From contig NZ_AP024469.1 in NCBI RefSeq assembly GCF_016865365.1, positions 859,001-923,000 of the forward strand: a stretch of DNA of 64,000 nucleotides, in the 5' to 3' direction. This DNA comes from Geobacter sp. SVR (GTDB lineage: Bacteria; Desulfobacterota; Desulfuromonadia; Geobacterales; Pseudopelobacteraceae). Shown piece by piece: positions 55,920 through 64,000 of the stretch. Made by a program: the position numbers and the translations under genes. A model generated the notes under the pieces. The model searched no databases, was not told the origin of the DNA, and was given only the letters and a program-made list of their open reading frames with translations. Positions within the stretch are counted from its first letter, which is position 1. Each line of letters starts with the position of its first letter.

Positions 55920-58900
55920 GTCAGGGGAATCCGCTCGGCTTTGCTGGACACATGGCCCGTGCCTTCATCAACTCGAAGCTGACCCCGCTGATCGTGGTGG
56001 CCGCACTGCTGCTTGGACTGTATGCCGTGAAGCAGACCCCCCGCGAGGAAGAACCCCAGATCTCCGTCCCCATGGTGGACATCTACCTGCCGATGCCCGG
56101 CTCGGCGCCGCAGGAGGTTCAGGAACGGGTGGTCAAGCCGCTGGAGGCCAAGCTGTGGGAGATCACCGGGGTCGAGTACCTCTATTCCATGAGCCGTCCC
56201 GGCCTGGGGATCATCACCGTGCGCTTTCTGGTGGGGCAGAACATGGAGGAGTCGCTGGTCAAGCTCTACAACAAGGTGATGAGCAACCGCACCCTCCTTC
56301 CGCCCGGCGCGGCTGAACCGCTGGTGGTGCCCAAATCCATCGACGATGTGCCGATCATGGCCCTGACCCTCTGGTCGGGCCGCTACGATCATGACACCCT
56401 GCGCACCCTGGCCCGGGAAGTGGCGGACGAGCTGAAGAAGGGGGCAAACACTGCCGAGGTGGAGATCAGGGGAGGGCTCTCCCGTCAGGTGCGGGTTGTG
56501 CTGGATGCGCCGCGCCTGGCCGGATACGGGCTCTCACCGCTTCAGGTGGCCGCGGCCCTGCAGAAGGGGAACGCCACTCTTCCCTCGGGCAGCTTCTCCA
56601 GTGCCAACAGGGAGCTGCTGGTGGATACGGGCGGTTTTCTGGACAACGCCGAGGCGGTCAGGCGCCTGGTGGTGGGGGTCTACAACGGCAAACCGGTCTA
56701 CCTGGCCGATGTGGCCCACGTGGAAGATGGCCCGAGCGAACCGGCCGATTATGTCTTTTTCGGGGTGGGAGCGGCGGCACACGCAGGGGCGACCGGCCCG
56801 GTCGCCCAATCCGGACGAGGCAGCGCCTCGCCCCTGCAGATCAATGAAAACGCCGACTACCCGGCCGTGACCATCTCCGTGGCCAAACGCAAGGGGGCCA
56901 ACGCCACCTGGGTGGCCGAGGACCTGCTGGCCAAGGTCGAGTCCCTGAAGGGGACCCTGATCCCGGCGGACGTGCAGGTCACGGTCACGCGCAACTACGG
57001 CGAGACCGCCAAGGAGAAGAACAACGAGCTCCTGTTCCACATGTTCCTGGCCGCCATATCGGTCACCATCCTGATCGCCCTGTTCATGGGGTGGCGTGCC
57101 GGGGCGGTGGCCGCCATCGCCATCCCGGTCACCCTGGCCCTGACCATGCTGGTCTTCAACCTGATCGGTTACACCCTGAACCGCATCACCCTGTTTGCCC
57201 TGATCTTCTCCATCGGCATCCTGGTGGACGATGCCATCGTGGTGGTTGAGAACATCCACCGCTACTTCACCACCACCGTGCTGAAGCCGCTGGAGGCGGC
57301 CATCCGTGCGGTGGACGAGATCGGCAACCCCACGGTGCTGGCCACCTTTGCGGTCATCGCCTCCATCCTCCCCATGGGGTTCGTCGGGGGACTGATGGGG
57401 CCCTACATGCGCCCCATCCCGGTGGGTGCCAGCATGGCCATGCTCTTCTCCCTGCTGATCGCCTTCATCGTCACCCCCTACTTCGCCTTCCGCTTCATGC
57501 GGGGCGAGTCCCACCATGGCACGGCGGAAGCCCCGGAAGAGTCGCGGCTGACCGCCTTTTACCGGAAATGGATGGGGCGCCTGATCCACGAGAAACGCCT
57601 CCGCTGCGGCTTCCTGACCGGCGTGGTGGTCCTGTTGCTCCTCTCCTGCTCCCTGATCTGGTTCAAGGCCGTGACCGTCAAGATGCTCCCGTTCGACAAC
57701 AAGAACGAGCTGCAGGTGATCATCGACGCCCCCGAGGGGACCCCCCTGGAACAGACCGCCCGCATTACCCGCGAGATGGGTGACGCCCTGCGGAGGGTGC
57801 CGGAGGTGACCGACTTCCAGATGTACGTCGGCACCAGCGCCCCCTTCAATTTCAACGGCCTGGTGCGCCACTACTACCTGCGCGAGGCGCCCAACCAGGC
57901 CGACATTCAGGTGAACCTGCTTCCCAAGGACCAGCGCTCGGACCAGTCCCACGCCATTGCCAAACGCATCCGCCCGCTGCTGAAAACGGTGGCCGACCGA
58001 TACGGGGCCCGGGTCAAGGTGGCTGAAATTCCGCCCGGCCCGCCGGTGCTGGCCACCCTGGTGGCCGAGGTCTACGGCCCGGACGACGCCAGCCGCGCTG
58101 CCATCGCCGCCAAGGTCAGGACGATCATGGAAAAGACGGTCGGTGTGGTGGATGTGGACTGGTACCGCGAGGCTGACCAGGAGAAGATCACCTTTGGCGT
58201 TGACCGGGAAAAGGCGGCCCTGTCGGGCATCAGCGTGGAGGATGTGGCCCGGACCCTGGCCATCGCACTCCATGGCCAGGACGTGGGGCTTCTGCACCAG
58301 GCCGGGGCCAAAGAGCCGGTCTTCATCAACCTGCGCCTGCCAACCGCCCAGAGAAGCTCGGTGGCGAACCTCTCCGCCATCCACGTCCCCGGCCCCCAAG
58401 GCAGCGTGCCGCTCTCCCAGTTAGTGCGGGTTACGGTCGGGGACGAGGCAAAGACCCTCTACCGCAAGAACCTCAAGAACGTGGTCTATGTCATCGGCGA
58501 CGTGGCGGGCCAGATAGAGGCCCCGGTCTATGCCATACTGAAGATGCAAAAGGAGATCAGCGACCTCCCCACGCCTGACGGCACGCGGATCGAGATCCTC
58601 GCCAGCCGCCAGCCCTGGTCGGAACGGCACATGGGGATGAAGTGGGACGGCGAGTGGCACATCACTTACGAGGTCTTCCGCGACCTGGGGATCGCCTTCG
58701 GCGCGGTAATGGTGCTGATCTACATCCTGGTGGTGGCCTGGTTCCGGGACTTTACCACGCCGCTCGTGATCATGGCCCCGATCCCGCTGACCCTGATCGG
58801 CATCCTGCCCGGCCATGCCCTGTTCGGCGCCTTCTTCACCGCCACCTCCATGATCGGCTTCATTGCCCTGGCCGGAATCATCGTGCGCAACTCGATCATC

Positions 58901-59212
58901 CTGATCGATTTCGCCGAGATGAAGCGCCGTGAGGGCATGGCCCTGGACGAGGCCATCATCGAGGCGGGCGCGGTGCGGTTCCGCCCCATGCTGCTCACCG
59001 CGGCCGCGGTGGTGGTGGGGAGCTTCGTGATCGTGTTCGACCCGATCTTCCAGGGACTGGCCATTGCCATGATGTGCGGCGAGATCGCCTCCACCGCCTT
59101 GTCGCGGGTGACGGTGCCGATCTTGTATTATCTCGTGCAGAGCTGGAAAGAACGGCATAATTCTGCAACCACGAAGGGCACGAAGGAACACGAAGAGGGG
59201 CTCAAAACATGA
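55916..59212 (+). CDS. RND efflux permease (second system)
   Basis: 1098-aa inner-membrane pump. Motifs: [21 protein letters not shown] in the porter domain, [18 protein letters not shown] with the proton-relay Asp pair in TM4, and [24 protein letters not shown] in the second half. A stretch at about residues 288-308 ([18 protein letters not shown]) looks like an insertion relative to related pumps. The last about 15 residues ([14 protein letters not shown]) are encoded by an inverted repeat, so the native C-terminus was probably different. Substrates unknown. Confidence 0.93.
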   Translation: MSQGNPLGFAGHMARAFINSKLTPLIVVAALLLGLYAVKQTPREEEPQISVPMVDIYLPMPGSAPQEVQERVVKPLEAKLWEITGVEYLYSMSRPGLGIITVRFLVGQNMEESLVKLYNKVMSNRTLLPPGAAEPLVVPKSIDDVPIMALTLWSGRYDHDTLRTLAREVADELKKGANTAEVEIRGGLSRQVRVVLDAPRLAGYGLSPLQVAAALQKGNATLPSGSFSSANRELLVDTGGFLDNAEAVRRLVVGVYNGKPVYLADVAHVEDGPSEPADYVFFGVGAAAHAGATGPVAQSGRGSASPLQINENADYPAVTISVAKRKGANATWVAEDLLAKVESLKGTLIPADVQVTVTRNYGETAKEKNNELLFHMFLAAISVTILIALFMGWRAGAVAAIAIPVTLALTMLVFNLIGYTLNRITLFALIFSIGILVDDAIVVVENIHRYFTTTVLKPLEAAIRAVDEIGNPTVLATFAVIASILPMGFVGGLMGPYMRPIPVGASMAMLFSLLIAFIVTPYFAFRFMRGESHHGTAEAPEESRLTAFYRKWMGRLIHEKRLRCGFLTGVVVLLLLSCSLIWFKAVTVKMLPFDNKNELQVIIDAPEGTPLEQTARITREMGDALRRVPEVTDFQMYVGTSAPFNFNGLVRHYYLREAPNQADIQVNLLPKDQRSDQSHAIAKRIRPLLKTVADRYGARVKVAEIPPGPPVLATLVAEVYGPDDASRAAIAAKVRTIMEKTVGVVDVDWYREADQEKITFGVDREKAALSGISVEDVARTLAIALHGQDVGLLHQAGAKEPVFINLRLPTAQRSSVANLSAIHVPGPQGSVPLSQLVRVTVGDEAKTLYRKNLKNVVYVIGDVAGQIEAPVYAILKMQKEISDLPTPDGTRIEILASRQPWSERHMGMKWDGEWHITYEVFRDLGIAFGAVMVLIYILVVAWFRDFTTPLVIMAPIPLTLIGILPGHALFGAFFTATSMIGFIALAGIIVRNSIILIDFAEMKRREGMALDEAIIEAGAVRFRPMLLTAAAVVVGSFVIVFDPIFQGLAIAMMCGEIASTALSRVTVPILYYLVQSWKERHNSATTKGTKEHEEGLKT

Positions 59213-59317
59213 CAGATTTGCTATTCAGAGACGAAGTGTTTCAGATCATTGGGGCCGCTATCGAGGTTCACAAGGAACTTGACGTTTCTTTCGTGTATCT
59301 TCGTGCCCTTCGTGGTT
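59167..59317. repeat. Inverted repeat around a GxxExxY remnant
   Basis: 28-bp arms AACCACGAAGGGCACGAAG... at 59167-59194 and its complement at 59290-59317, with two mismatches. ACGAAGG-type arms of this kind often flank GxxExxY genes. Confidence 0.85.
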
Positions 59318-59319
59318 AG
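59209..59319 (+). pseudogene. Truncated GxxExxY-family gene
   Basis: 36 codons: [20 protein letters not shown] then HKELD, and straight into the right-hand inverted repeat. The start matches the GxxExxY (TIGR04256) protein family, whose members run about 120-135 residues; the remainder, including the GxxExxY motif, is deleted. The ATG overlaps the stop of the RND permease gene by 4 bp. The internal deletion is inferred from the repeat meeting the conserved HKEL segment. Confidence 0.8.
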
Positions 59320-59329
59320 AGGAGTCAAA

Positions 59330-59710
59330 ATGTTCCGGTCGAAAAAGGCGCAACCAGCAAGCGAAGGAAGGGAATTGGCAGAGCAATGCCGCATCGAGGC
59401 CGAGGCGCTGTACAGCTCCGGCACGCACCACTGCGCCGAGGCGGTGGTGGGGGCGGTCAGTGGCTTTGGCGGCGGCTCCGGGTCAGGGTGCATCTGCGGC
59501 GCAGTGTCGGGCGACACGGCCGCCATGGGGCTCGTGGTGAACAGCAGAAAGGACATCATGCACCTGACTCGCGAGCTGCACACCTGGTTCAAGGAGAAAT
59601 ACCGGGTGACCTGCTGCAAGACCATCCGCGCCGCCAACGACAAGGGGATCTGTCCCATCATCACCGGCGAGGTGGCGGGGCGGATCGCCGAGATGCTGTC
59701 GCATCGGTAA
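59330..59710 (+). CDS. C_GCAxxG_C_C-family redox protein
   Basis: 126 aa from the ATG at 59330 (GAGGAG upstream). Family features: HHCAEAVVGAV, GSGCICGAVSGDTAAMGLV, VTCCKTIRAAN, CPIITGEVAG. The usual GCAGxCG is replaced by GCICGA here. Members are small Cys-rich proteins thought to bind a cofactor or act as thiol redox proteins; substrate unknown. It begins directly after the inverted repeat and is followed by two small membrane proteins. Confidence 0.88.
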   Translation: MFRSKKAQPASEGRELAEQCRIEAEALYSSGTHHCAEAVVGAVSGFGGGSGSGCICGAVSGDTAAMGLVVNSRKDIMHLTRELHTWFKEKYRVTCCKTIRAANDKGICPIITGEVAGRIAEMLSHR

Positions 59711-59726
59711 TTCAGTGAGGTACATT

Positions 59727-59816
59727 ATGAAAGATATCCTGCTGCTGATCGGCGTTGTGGTGTTCTGGTATGCCCTCCAGAGGTACATCCTGCCGTACTT
59801 CGGTGTGCAAACGTGA
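59727..59816 (+). CDS. 29-aa single-helix membrane peptide
   Basis: MKDILLLIGVVVFWYALQRY then ILPYFGVQT, with GAGG seven bases upstream. One hydrophobic helix with a short polar tail. It lies 16 bp after the C_GCAxxG_C_C gene. I recall similar peptides next to such genes, but no named family. Confidence 0.6.
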   Translation: MKDILLLIGVVVFWYALQRYILPYFGVQT

Positions 59817-59908
59817 ATGTCGCAGACCTGTGACCTCGGGGACCGGGGTACGAAGAACAACGCCGACAAAGAAGATCGCAAGAAAAACACGTCACAAGGA
59901 CAAGCACC

Positions 59909-60130
59909 ATGAAAGAAGAATTCTATATCGAGCGGGTCGTGAGGATCATCGCCGGGACATTCGTGATGGTCTCGCTGCTGCTGGCCCATTTCCATAGCCC
60001 CTACTGGCTCTGGTTCACCGCCTTCGTGGGGCTGAACCTGTTCCAGTCCGGATTCACCCAGTTCTGCCCGATGTTCGGCATTCTGGCGAAGCTGGGGGTG
60101 CCGAGGTTTCCAAAGGGCTGCTGCAAATAG
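59909..60130 (+). CDS. DUF2892 (YgaP-type) membrane protein
   Basis: 73 aa: N-terminal [20 protein letters not shown] and second helix [20 protein letters not shown], the DUF2892 signature that forms the membrane part of YgaP rhodaneses. The C-terminal cysteines (CPMFGIL, GCCK) are typical. Probably part of a thiol/sulfur transfer unit with the C_GCAxxG_C_C protein, by context. Confidence 0.9.
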   Translation: MKEEFYIERVVRIIAGTFVMVSLLLAHFHSPYWLWFTAFVGLNLFQSGFTQFCPMFGILAKLGVPRFPKGCCK

Positions 60131-60177
60131 AACCTGTCGCCAGCGGCAGGTGACAAACGGCTACTCCCAGCCCGCAC

Positions 60178-61446
60178 TCAGCGCGGCAACCCCGGCCCAT
60201 CCCCCGGTCCCACCGATTCGACCCGCGGCACCACATTCTCGAACAGCTCCTGCGCCACGCTCTGAATATCTTCGGCCGTGACCGCGGCGATGGCCTGCAG
60301 CGACGTTGCGATCGGCTCCGGCGCACCCAAGAGCGAGGTGGTGTTGGAGATGCGGCGCACCTGGGTCTCGCATTCGTCCAGCGCCATCAGCCGTTTGGAA
60401 CGGATCTGCTCCTTGGCCGCCTCCAGCGTCTCGTGGCTGACCCGCTCCCTGCAGAACCGCAGCACCTCCCCATGGCTGACGTCGATCGCTTCCTGGGCGC
60501 GGTCGGCGCTGGTGCCGGCGTAGATCAGGAGACCAGCCGTATCGCTGTAGGAGGCCATCTGCGAGTAGACCGAATAGGCCAGGCTGCGGCGCTCCCTGAC
60601 TTCCCGGAACAGCCGGGAACTCATGCCGCTGCCCAGGATCTGGTTGAATACCGCCAGGGTGTGGCGGTGCTCGTTGCCGGCCGGCGGAAGCGGGTAGCCC
60701 ATGTAGAACTGGGTCTGCTCCATCTGGCGTTGATAATGGAGATGATCGGCAGTGGCAGGGCTCCAGCCCGGTTCGGGAACCGTCACCGGCAGCCGTCCGG
60801 TCGGCAATCCCCCCAGCAGCCGCTCGGTCAGGTCTACGATGCGATCGTGCTCCAGATTGCCGGCCGCCGACACGATGGTGGCATGGGCCAGGTAATGGGA
60901 TAGTTTGTGCGACATCAGGCGGTCGCGGGAAATCGCGCCGATCGATTCGGCTGTGCCGAGGATCGGCGATCCGAGCGGATGGGCCTTCCAGAAGCCCTGA
61001 TGAAAGCGGTTATAGACGAAGCGGCCGGGGTTGTCGTAGTTCATGGCTATTTCCTGCAGCACCACCCCGCGCTCCTTCTCGACCTCCGTCGGCGGCAGGT
61101 TTGAATGCACGAACATGTCAGCCAGGATCGCCAGGGTCGCAGGCACCGCTGCCGCACGCGAGACGGCGTAGTAGAAGACCTCCTCCTGGCTGGTATAGGC
61201 ATTCACCCGGGCTCCCAGCGCGTCGAACTCCTCCATGATCCGGTCTGCGGTGCGCGTCGGGGTGCCCTTGAACAGCAGGTGCTCGATGAAATGTGACGCT
61301 CCGCCGCTCTCGGCATCCTCGTGCCTGGTGCTGCTGTCGATCCGTATTCCCACGGCAGCGCTCTGCATGCCGGCAATTTTCTGGGTTGCCACCCTGATCC
61401 CGTTTGAAAGGGTCGTCATCCGCACATTCGGCAGGTTATCGAACAT
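60178..61446 (-). CDS. M16-family zinc peptidase (PqqL/mitochondrial-processing-like)
   Basis: 422 aa. The inverted zinc motif HxxEH is seen as ASHFIEHLLFKGT (about 49-61), with the downstream Glu in KERGVVLQEIAMNYDNP. The C-terminal half (about 180-360) is an M16_C domain. Cytoplasmic or periplasmic proteases of this type degrade or process short peptides. No signal peptide is visible, so it is taken as cytoplasmic. Function otherwise unassigned. Confidence 0.93.
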   Translation of the reverse strand: MFDNLPNVRMTTLSNGIRVATQKIAGMQSAAVGIRIDSSTRHEDAESGGASHFIEHLLFKGTPTRTADRIMEEFDALGARVNAYTSQEEVFYYAVSRAAAVPATLAILADMFVHSNLPPTEVEKERGVVLQEIAMNYDNPGRFVYNRFHQGFWKAHPLGSPILGTAESIGAISRDRLMSHKLSHYLAHATIVSAAGNLEHDRIVDLTERLLGGLPTGRLPVTVPEPGWSPATADHLHYQRQMEQTQFYMGYPLPPAGNEHRHTLAVFNQILGSGMSSRLFREVRERRSLAYSVYSQMASYSDTAGLLIYAGTSADRAQEAIDVSHGEVLRFCRERVSHETLEAAKEQIRSKRLMALDECETQVRRISNTTSLLGAPEPIATSLQAIAAVTAEDIQSVAQELFENVVPRVESVGPGDGPGLPR

Positions 61447-61689
61447 TGGCGTACGTGCTCCTTGCGTATCTGATTCATCCGGAATTGTCCGGTCGGCCGC
61501 GGCAAAGAATTGGCGGCCCTCTCATTCAAAGATACCGATCATTTGCCATTACCGCAACCGGGAAAACCGGTTGAAATACCGCTTCGGTGCCGATCGGGGA
61601 CGGCGTTTTCTTGCCCATCAGGGTCTTTGGTCTATACTTTTATCGCAGGCAGCAATCACCCGGAAAGGGAGCTTCGGCTGAGGTGATGT

Positions 61690-62106
61690 ATGGTAACCGA
61701 GGAGACGAGGGCGTTTCTGGACGGCATACAGACGGCAATCGTTGCCACGTCCGACGCGGAGGGACATCCCCATCTGGCGCTGGGAAGCGGTTTCCGCTTC
61801 ATGGACGAAAGTCACATCGTATTCCAGAACTGGTTTTGCCGGACGACCCTGCAGAATCTGGAGAGCAACCCGCGGGTGGCGCTGGCGGTACTGCGGGAAC
61901 CGGGCGGCACCGGTTACCAGTTCATCGGCAGCGTGGTCCGCAGCAGTGATGCCGCTCTGCTGGGGGGATACGCGCCGGACGTTGAGCCCCCCGATGAGCC
62001 GCAGGCCCTGATCCGCCTGGTGGTGCGGGTGGAGCGGGTACTGGCGTTTTGCAGCGGGTTTCACACCGATCTGCCTGTCGAATTTGACAGTGCGGTACAC
62101 CTGTGA
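61690..62106 (+). CDS. Pyridoxamine 5'-phosphate oxidase-like (FMN-binding) protein
   Basis: 138 aa with the split-barrel pattern FLDGIQTAIVATSDAEGHPHLALGSGFRFMDES, NWFCRTTLQNLESNPRVALAVL and VRVERVLAF (positions about 9-120, abbreviated). Members bind FMN, F420 or haem; this one is too short to assign. It overlaps the 5' region of the adenosine-specific-kinase gene closely. Confidence 0.87.
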   Translation: MVTEETRAFLDGIQTAIVATSDAEGHPHLALGSGFRFMDESHIVFQNWFCRTTLQNLESNPRVALAVLREPGGTGYQFIGSVVRSSDAALLGGYAPDVEPPDEPQALIRLVVRVERVLAFCSGFHTDLPVEFDSAVHL

Positions 62107-62120
62107 CAGGAGGGCAGCCT

Positions 62121-62609
62121 ATGAACCTGGAAATGCATGCGGTAAAGATAGATTACCCGGAAGGGTGCAATATCATCATGGGACAGGCCCATTTCATCAA
62201 GACCGCCGAGGACCTGTACGAGATCGTGGCCACCACCCTGCCGCAGGCCCGGTTCGGAGTGGCCTTCAGCGAAGCCTCCGGCGCCTGCCTGATCAGGACC
62301 GAGGGGAACGATCAGGAGCTGGAGCATGTCTGTGCCACTGCCCTGAAGGCGATCGGTGCCGGCCATGTCTTCTGCATCCTGCTGCGGGATGGGTACCCGA
62401 TCAATATCCTCAACCAGTTGAAGCACTGTCCGGAGGTTTGCACCATCTACTGCGCCACAGCTAACCCGCTCCAGGTGATGGTCGCCTCCACCCTGCAGGG
62501 GTGGGGTATCCTGGGGGTGATCGACGGTTTTCCCCCCAAAGGTATCGAGTCCGACGAAGACCGACAGGAACGGCGGGAGCTTCTGCGGCGGATCGGGTAC
62601 AAGCGGTGA
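62121..62609 (+). CDS. Adenosine-specific kinase family protein (DUF355/PF04008)
   Basis: 162 aa from the ATG at 62121 (AGGAGG upstream). Family marks: NIIMGQAHFIKTAEDLYEI, FGVAFSEASGACLIRTEGND (Ser/Cys-rich active site), FCILLRDGYPINILNQLK, and VIDGFPPKGIESDEDR near the end. PF04008 is named from structural work on archaeal members that bind adenosine; a kinase role is not proven for all. It follows the PNPOx-like gene by 15 bp. Confidence 0.93.
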   Translation: MNLEMHAVKIDYPEGCNIIMGQAHFIKTAEDLYEIVATTLPQARFGVAFSEASGACLIRTEGNDQELEHVCATALKAIGAGHVFCILLRDGYPINILNQLKHCPEVCTIYCATANPLQVMVASTLQGWGILGVIDGFPPKGIESDEDRQERRELLRRIGYKR

Positions 62610-63084
62610 GATACAAGCGGTGAGAAGATATTTCCAGCGAGGTTGAACCGCGTTGAATCTGAAGCCGTAACGTCTCCATGCCTGCGCTGGCCTGGAAGGC
62701 CTCTGCCCTGACGTTTCTGCGGCATGGAGCGGCTCTGCGGAGGGCCCGCGAATCAAGCGACTGTAGCTGCACAGGCGACGTTGGGGCCCCGGCTCTTCCA
62801 GGCGCTCCGGCATTCCGACGTCACGGCTTCAGAATGTGTCGCGTAATAACTCCCTGTCCCCTTTAGGACCTATGGTCCCTCTTATCCTAAGAGGGGGAAC
62901 GCATTGATCACGGTTCAGCCGAAACTCCGGTGGAGCCGCTCTGGAGCGTCCCTCCCCTTAAATTAAGGGGAGGACAGGTGGGGTTACAGGTTTGAGCTTT
63001 CGGCTTCTACAAAGATTCGAGGCACCTGAACTTCTCCCTGCTCTCCGTTTCTCCGCGTTATACGCCTTGCACCCCGAGGAACGC
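62610..63084. other. Gene-poor intergenic region with small palindromes
   Basis: 475 bp without a credible gene. It holds CCCTCTTA-TCC-TAAGAGGG (62877-62895) and a perfect palindrome with 11-bp arms CCTCCCCTTAA / TTAAGGGGAGG (62951-62973). Such CCCCTT/AAGGGG palindromes resemble dispersed repeats like those at 30342. Confidence 0.7.
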
Positions 63085-64000
63085 ATGCGCTATCCCGCCT
63101 TGCTGACCGACCTGTACGAACTGACCATGCTGGCCGGCTACCTGGAAGAGGGGATGGCCGACAAGCCGGCCATCTTCGACCTGTTCTTCCGTACCAATCC
63201 GTTCGAGGGGAGTTATGCCGTGTTTGCCGGGCTGGGGCCGGCCCTGGATTATCTGGAGGGACTGCGCTTTCTGCCCGGGGAACTCCGCTATCTGCAGAAG
63301 CTGGGTATTTTCCGACCGCGCTTGCTGGAGTACCTGCGCGAATTCCGTTTCGGGTGCACCGTGACTGCTCCGCCGGAAGGGACGGTCATGTTTGCCAACG
63401 AACCGCTGCTGACCGTGGAAGGGAGGCTGGCCGAAGCCCAACTGGTGGAGACGGCGCTGCTCAACATGATCAATTTTCAGACGCTGGTGGCCACCAAGGC
63501 GGCCCGCATCAGTCATGCAGCAGGCGCGTCCGAGGTGATCGAGTTCGGCCTGCGGCGGGCGCACGGGCCGGATGGCGGGCTTTCCTGCGCCAGGGCTGCA
63601 GCCGTGGGAGGGGTACGCAGCACCAGCAACGTCCAGGCCGGCATGTCATTTGGCCTGCCGGTGCGAGGCACCCATGCCCACAGCTGGGTGCTGGCCTTTC
63701 CCGACGAACTGACCGCTTTCCGCGCCTATGCCGCGGCTTTTCCCGACAGCACAGTGCTGCTGGTGGACACCTTCGACACCCTCAAAAGCGGTCTGCCCAA
63801 TGCCATTACCGTGGCGCGGGAGCTGCGCGGCGCAGGTCACGAGCTGCGCGGCATCCGCCTCGACTCCGGCGACCTGGCCTATCTTTCCCGCGAAAGCCGT
63901 CGGATGCTGGATGAGACCGGCTTTCCCGGGGTACGCATCATGGCCTCCAACGAACTGGACGAGCACGTGATCAGTTCGATCAGGGAGGAGGGAGGGCAGG
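63085..64000 (+). CDS. pncB: Nicotinate phosphoribosyltransferase, 3' end beyond window
   Basis: 305 codons visible from the ATG at 63085 (GAGGA upstream); the frame is open at the window edge. It begins with the family start [20 protein letters not shown], and contains [31 protein letters not shown] (about 112-142), [15 protein letters not shown] and [16 protein letters not shown]. It makes nicotinate mononucleotide from nicotinate and PRPP, the NAD salvage entry step. Confidence 0.95.
   Translation, partial: MRYPALLTDLYELTMLAGYLEEGMADKPAIFDLFFRTNPFEGSYAVFAGLGPALDYLEGLRFLPGELRYLQKLGIFRPRLLEYLREFRFGCTVTAPPEGTVMFANEPLLTVEGRLAEAQLVETALLNMINFQTLVATKAARISHAAGASEVIEFGLRRAHGPDGGLSCARAAAVGGVRSTSNVQAGMSFGLPVRGTHAHSWVLAFPDELTAFRAYAAAFPDSTVLLVDTFDTLKSGLPNAITVARELRGAGHELRGIRLDSGDLAYLSRESRRMLDETGFPGVRIMASNELDEHVISSIREEGGQ

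Noticed and set aside
56534-58399. Long minus-strand open frame opposite the second RND permease
   Set aside because: Antisense shadow of a motif-rich pump gene.

Overview
The window is a high-GC chromosomal segment from a Gram-negative, respiratory bacterium. Acetate permease ActP with its DUF485 partner, two complete RND efflux systems with outer-membrane channels, several lipoproteins, an Fe/Mn superoxide dismutase and small DUF6496/DUF6328/YidB-type proteins point to the Desulfuromonadota (Geobacter/Pelobacter/Trichlorobacter type). This placement is inference from gene content, not from a marker gene. No CRISPR array, rRNA operon, prophage or intact transposase was seen.

Layout. 1-7.4 kb, mostly minus strand: the N-terminus of a membrane sensor protein, sodB, a P2A cation ATPase, a 4-TM holin-like protein, and an overlapping pair of ChaN-like and M1-peptidase-like envelope proteins. 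7.6-14.8 kb: tRNA-Asn with its terminator, a rubredoxin-knuckle MBL-fold protein, an MFS carrier, YbiI, small membrane and stress proteins, orphan MoaE-like and NifX-like proteins and two paralogous secreted Tyr-rich proteins. 15-19 kb: actP-yjcH with an IclR regulator and a divergent MarR regulator. 19-25.7 kb: a TPR/CHAP-like pair, a DUF2459 protein and a small-enzyme cluster (flavin reductase, ABM monooxygenase, GIY-YIG, cupin). 25.7-32.4 kb: a TetR-controlled AcrAB/NodT-type efflux operon with two near-identical palindromic operators.

35.3-40.3 kb holds the most notable locus: a small-subunit/large-subunit [NiFe] hydrogenase of the group 1h (actinobacterial, high-affinity) type without a Tat signal. 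It is followed by a 71-aa conserved-looking protein, an N-terminally extended maturation protease, a 47-aa DUF6893-like membrane peptide and an inorganic pyrophosphatase. A formate/nitrite-type channel and a DUF5996 protein are divergent. A 183-bp element with 18-bp terminal inverted repeats starts at the last base of the large-subunit stop codon; a second copy lies at 8.66 kb.

40.3-49.3 kb: a secreted alpha/beta hydrolase, a Tat-type aldo/keto reductase, an A+T-rich two-gene island (lipoprotein plus NAL1-like serine protease), a secreted cystine-knot-like miniprotein, and assorted small genes. 49.4-52.8 kb: a glycosyltransferase and a glycogen-debranching-type enzyme. 53.4-59.2 kb: a second tripartite RND operon, whose 3' end runs into an inverted repeat carrying a truncated GxxExxY gene. 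59.3-64 kb: thiol-type small proteins, an M16 peptidase, a PNPOx-like protein, an adenosine-specific-kinase family protein and the start of nicotinate phosphoribosyltransferase.
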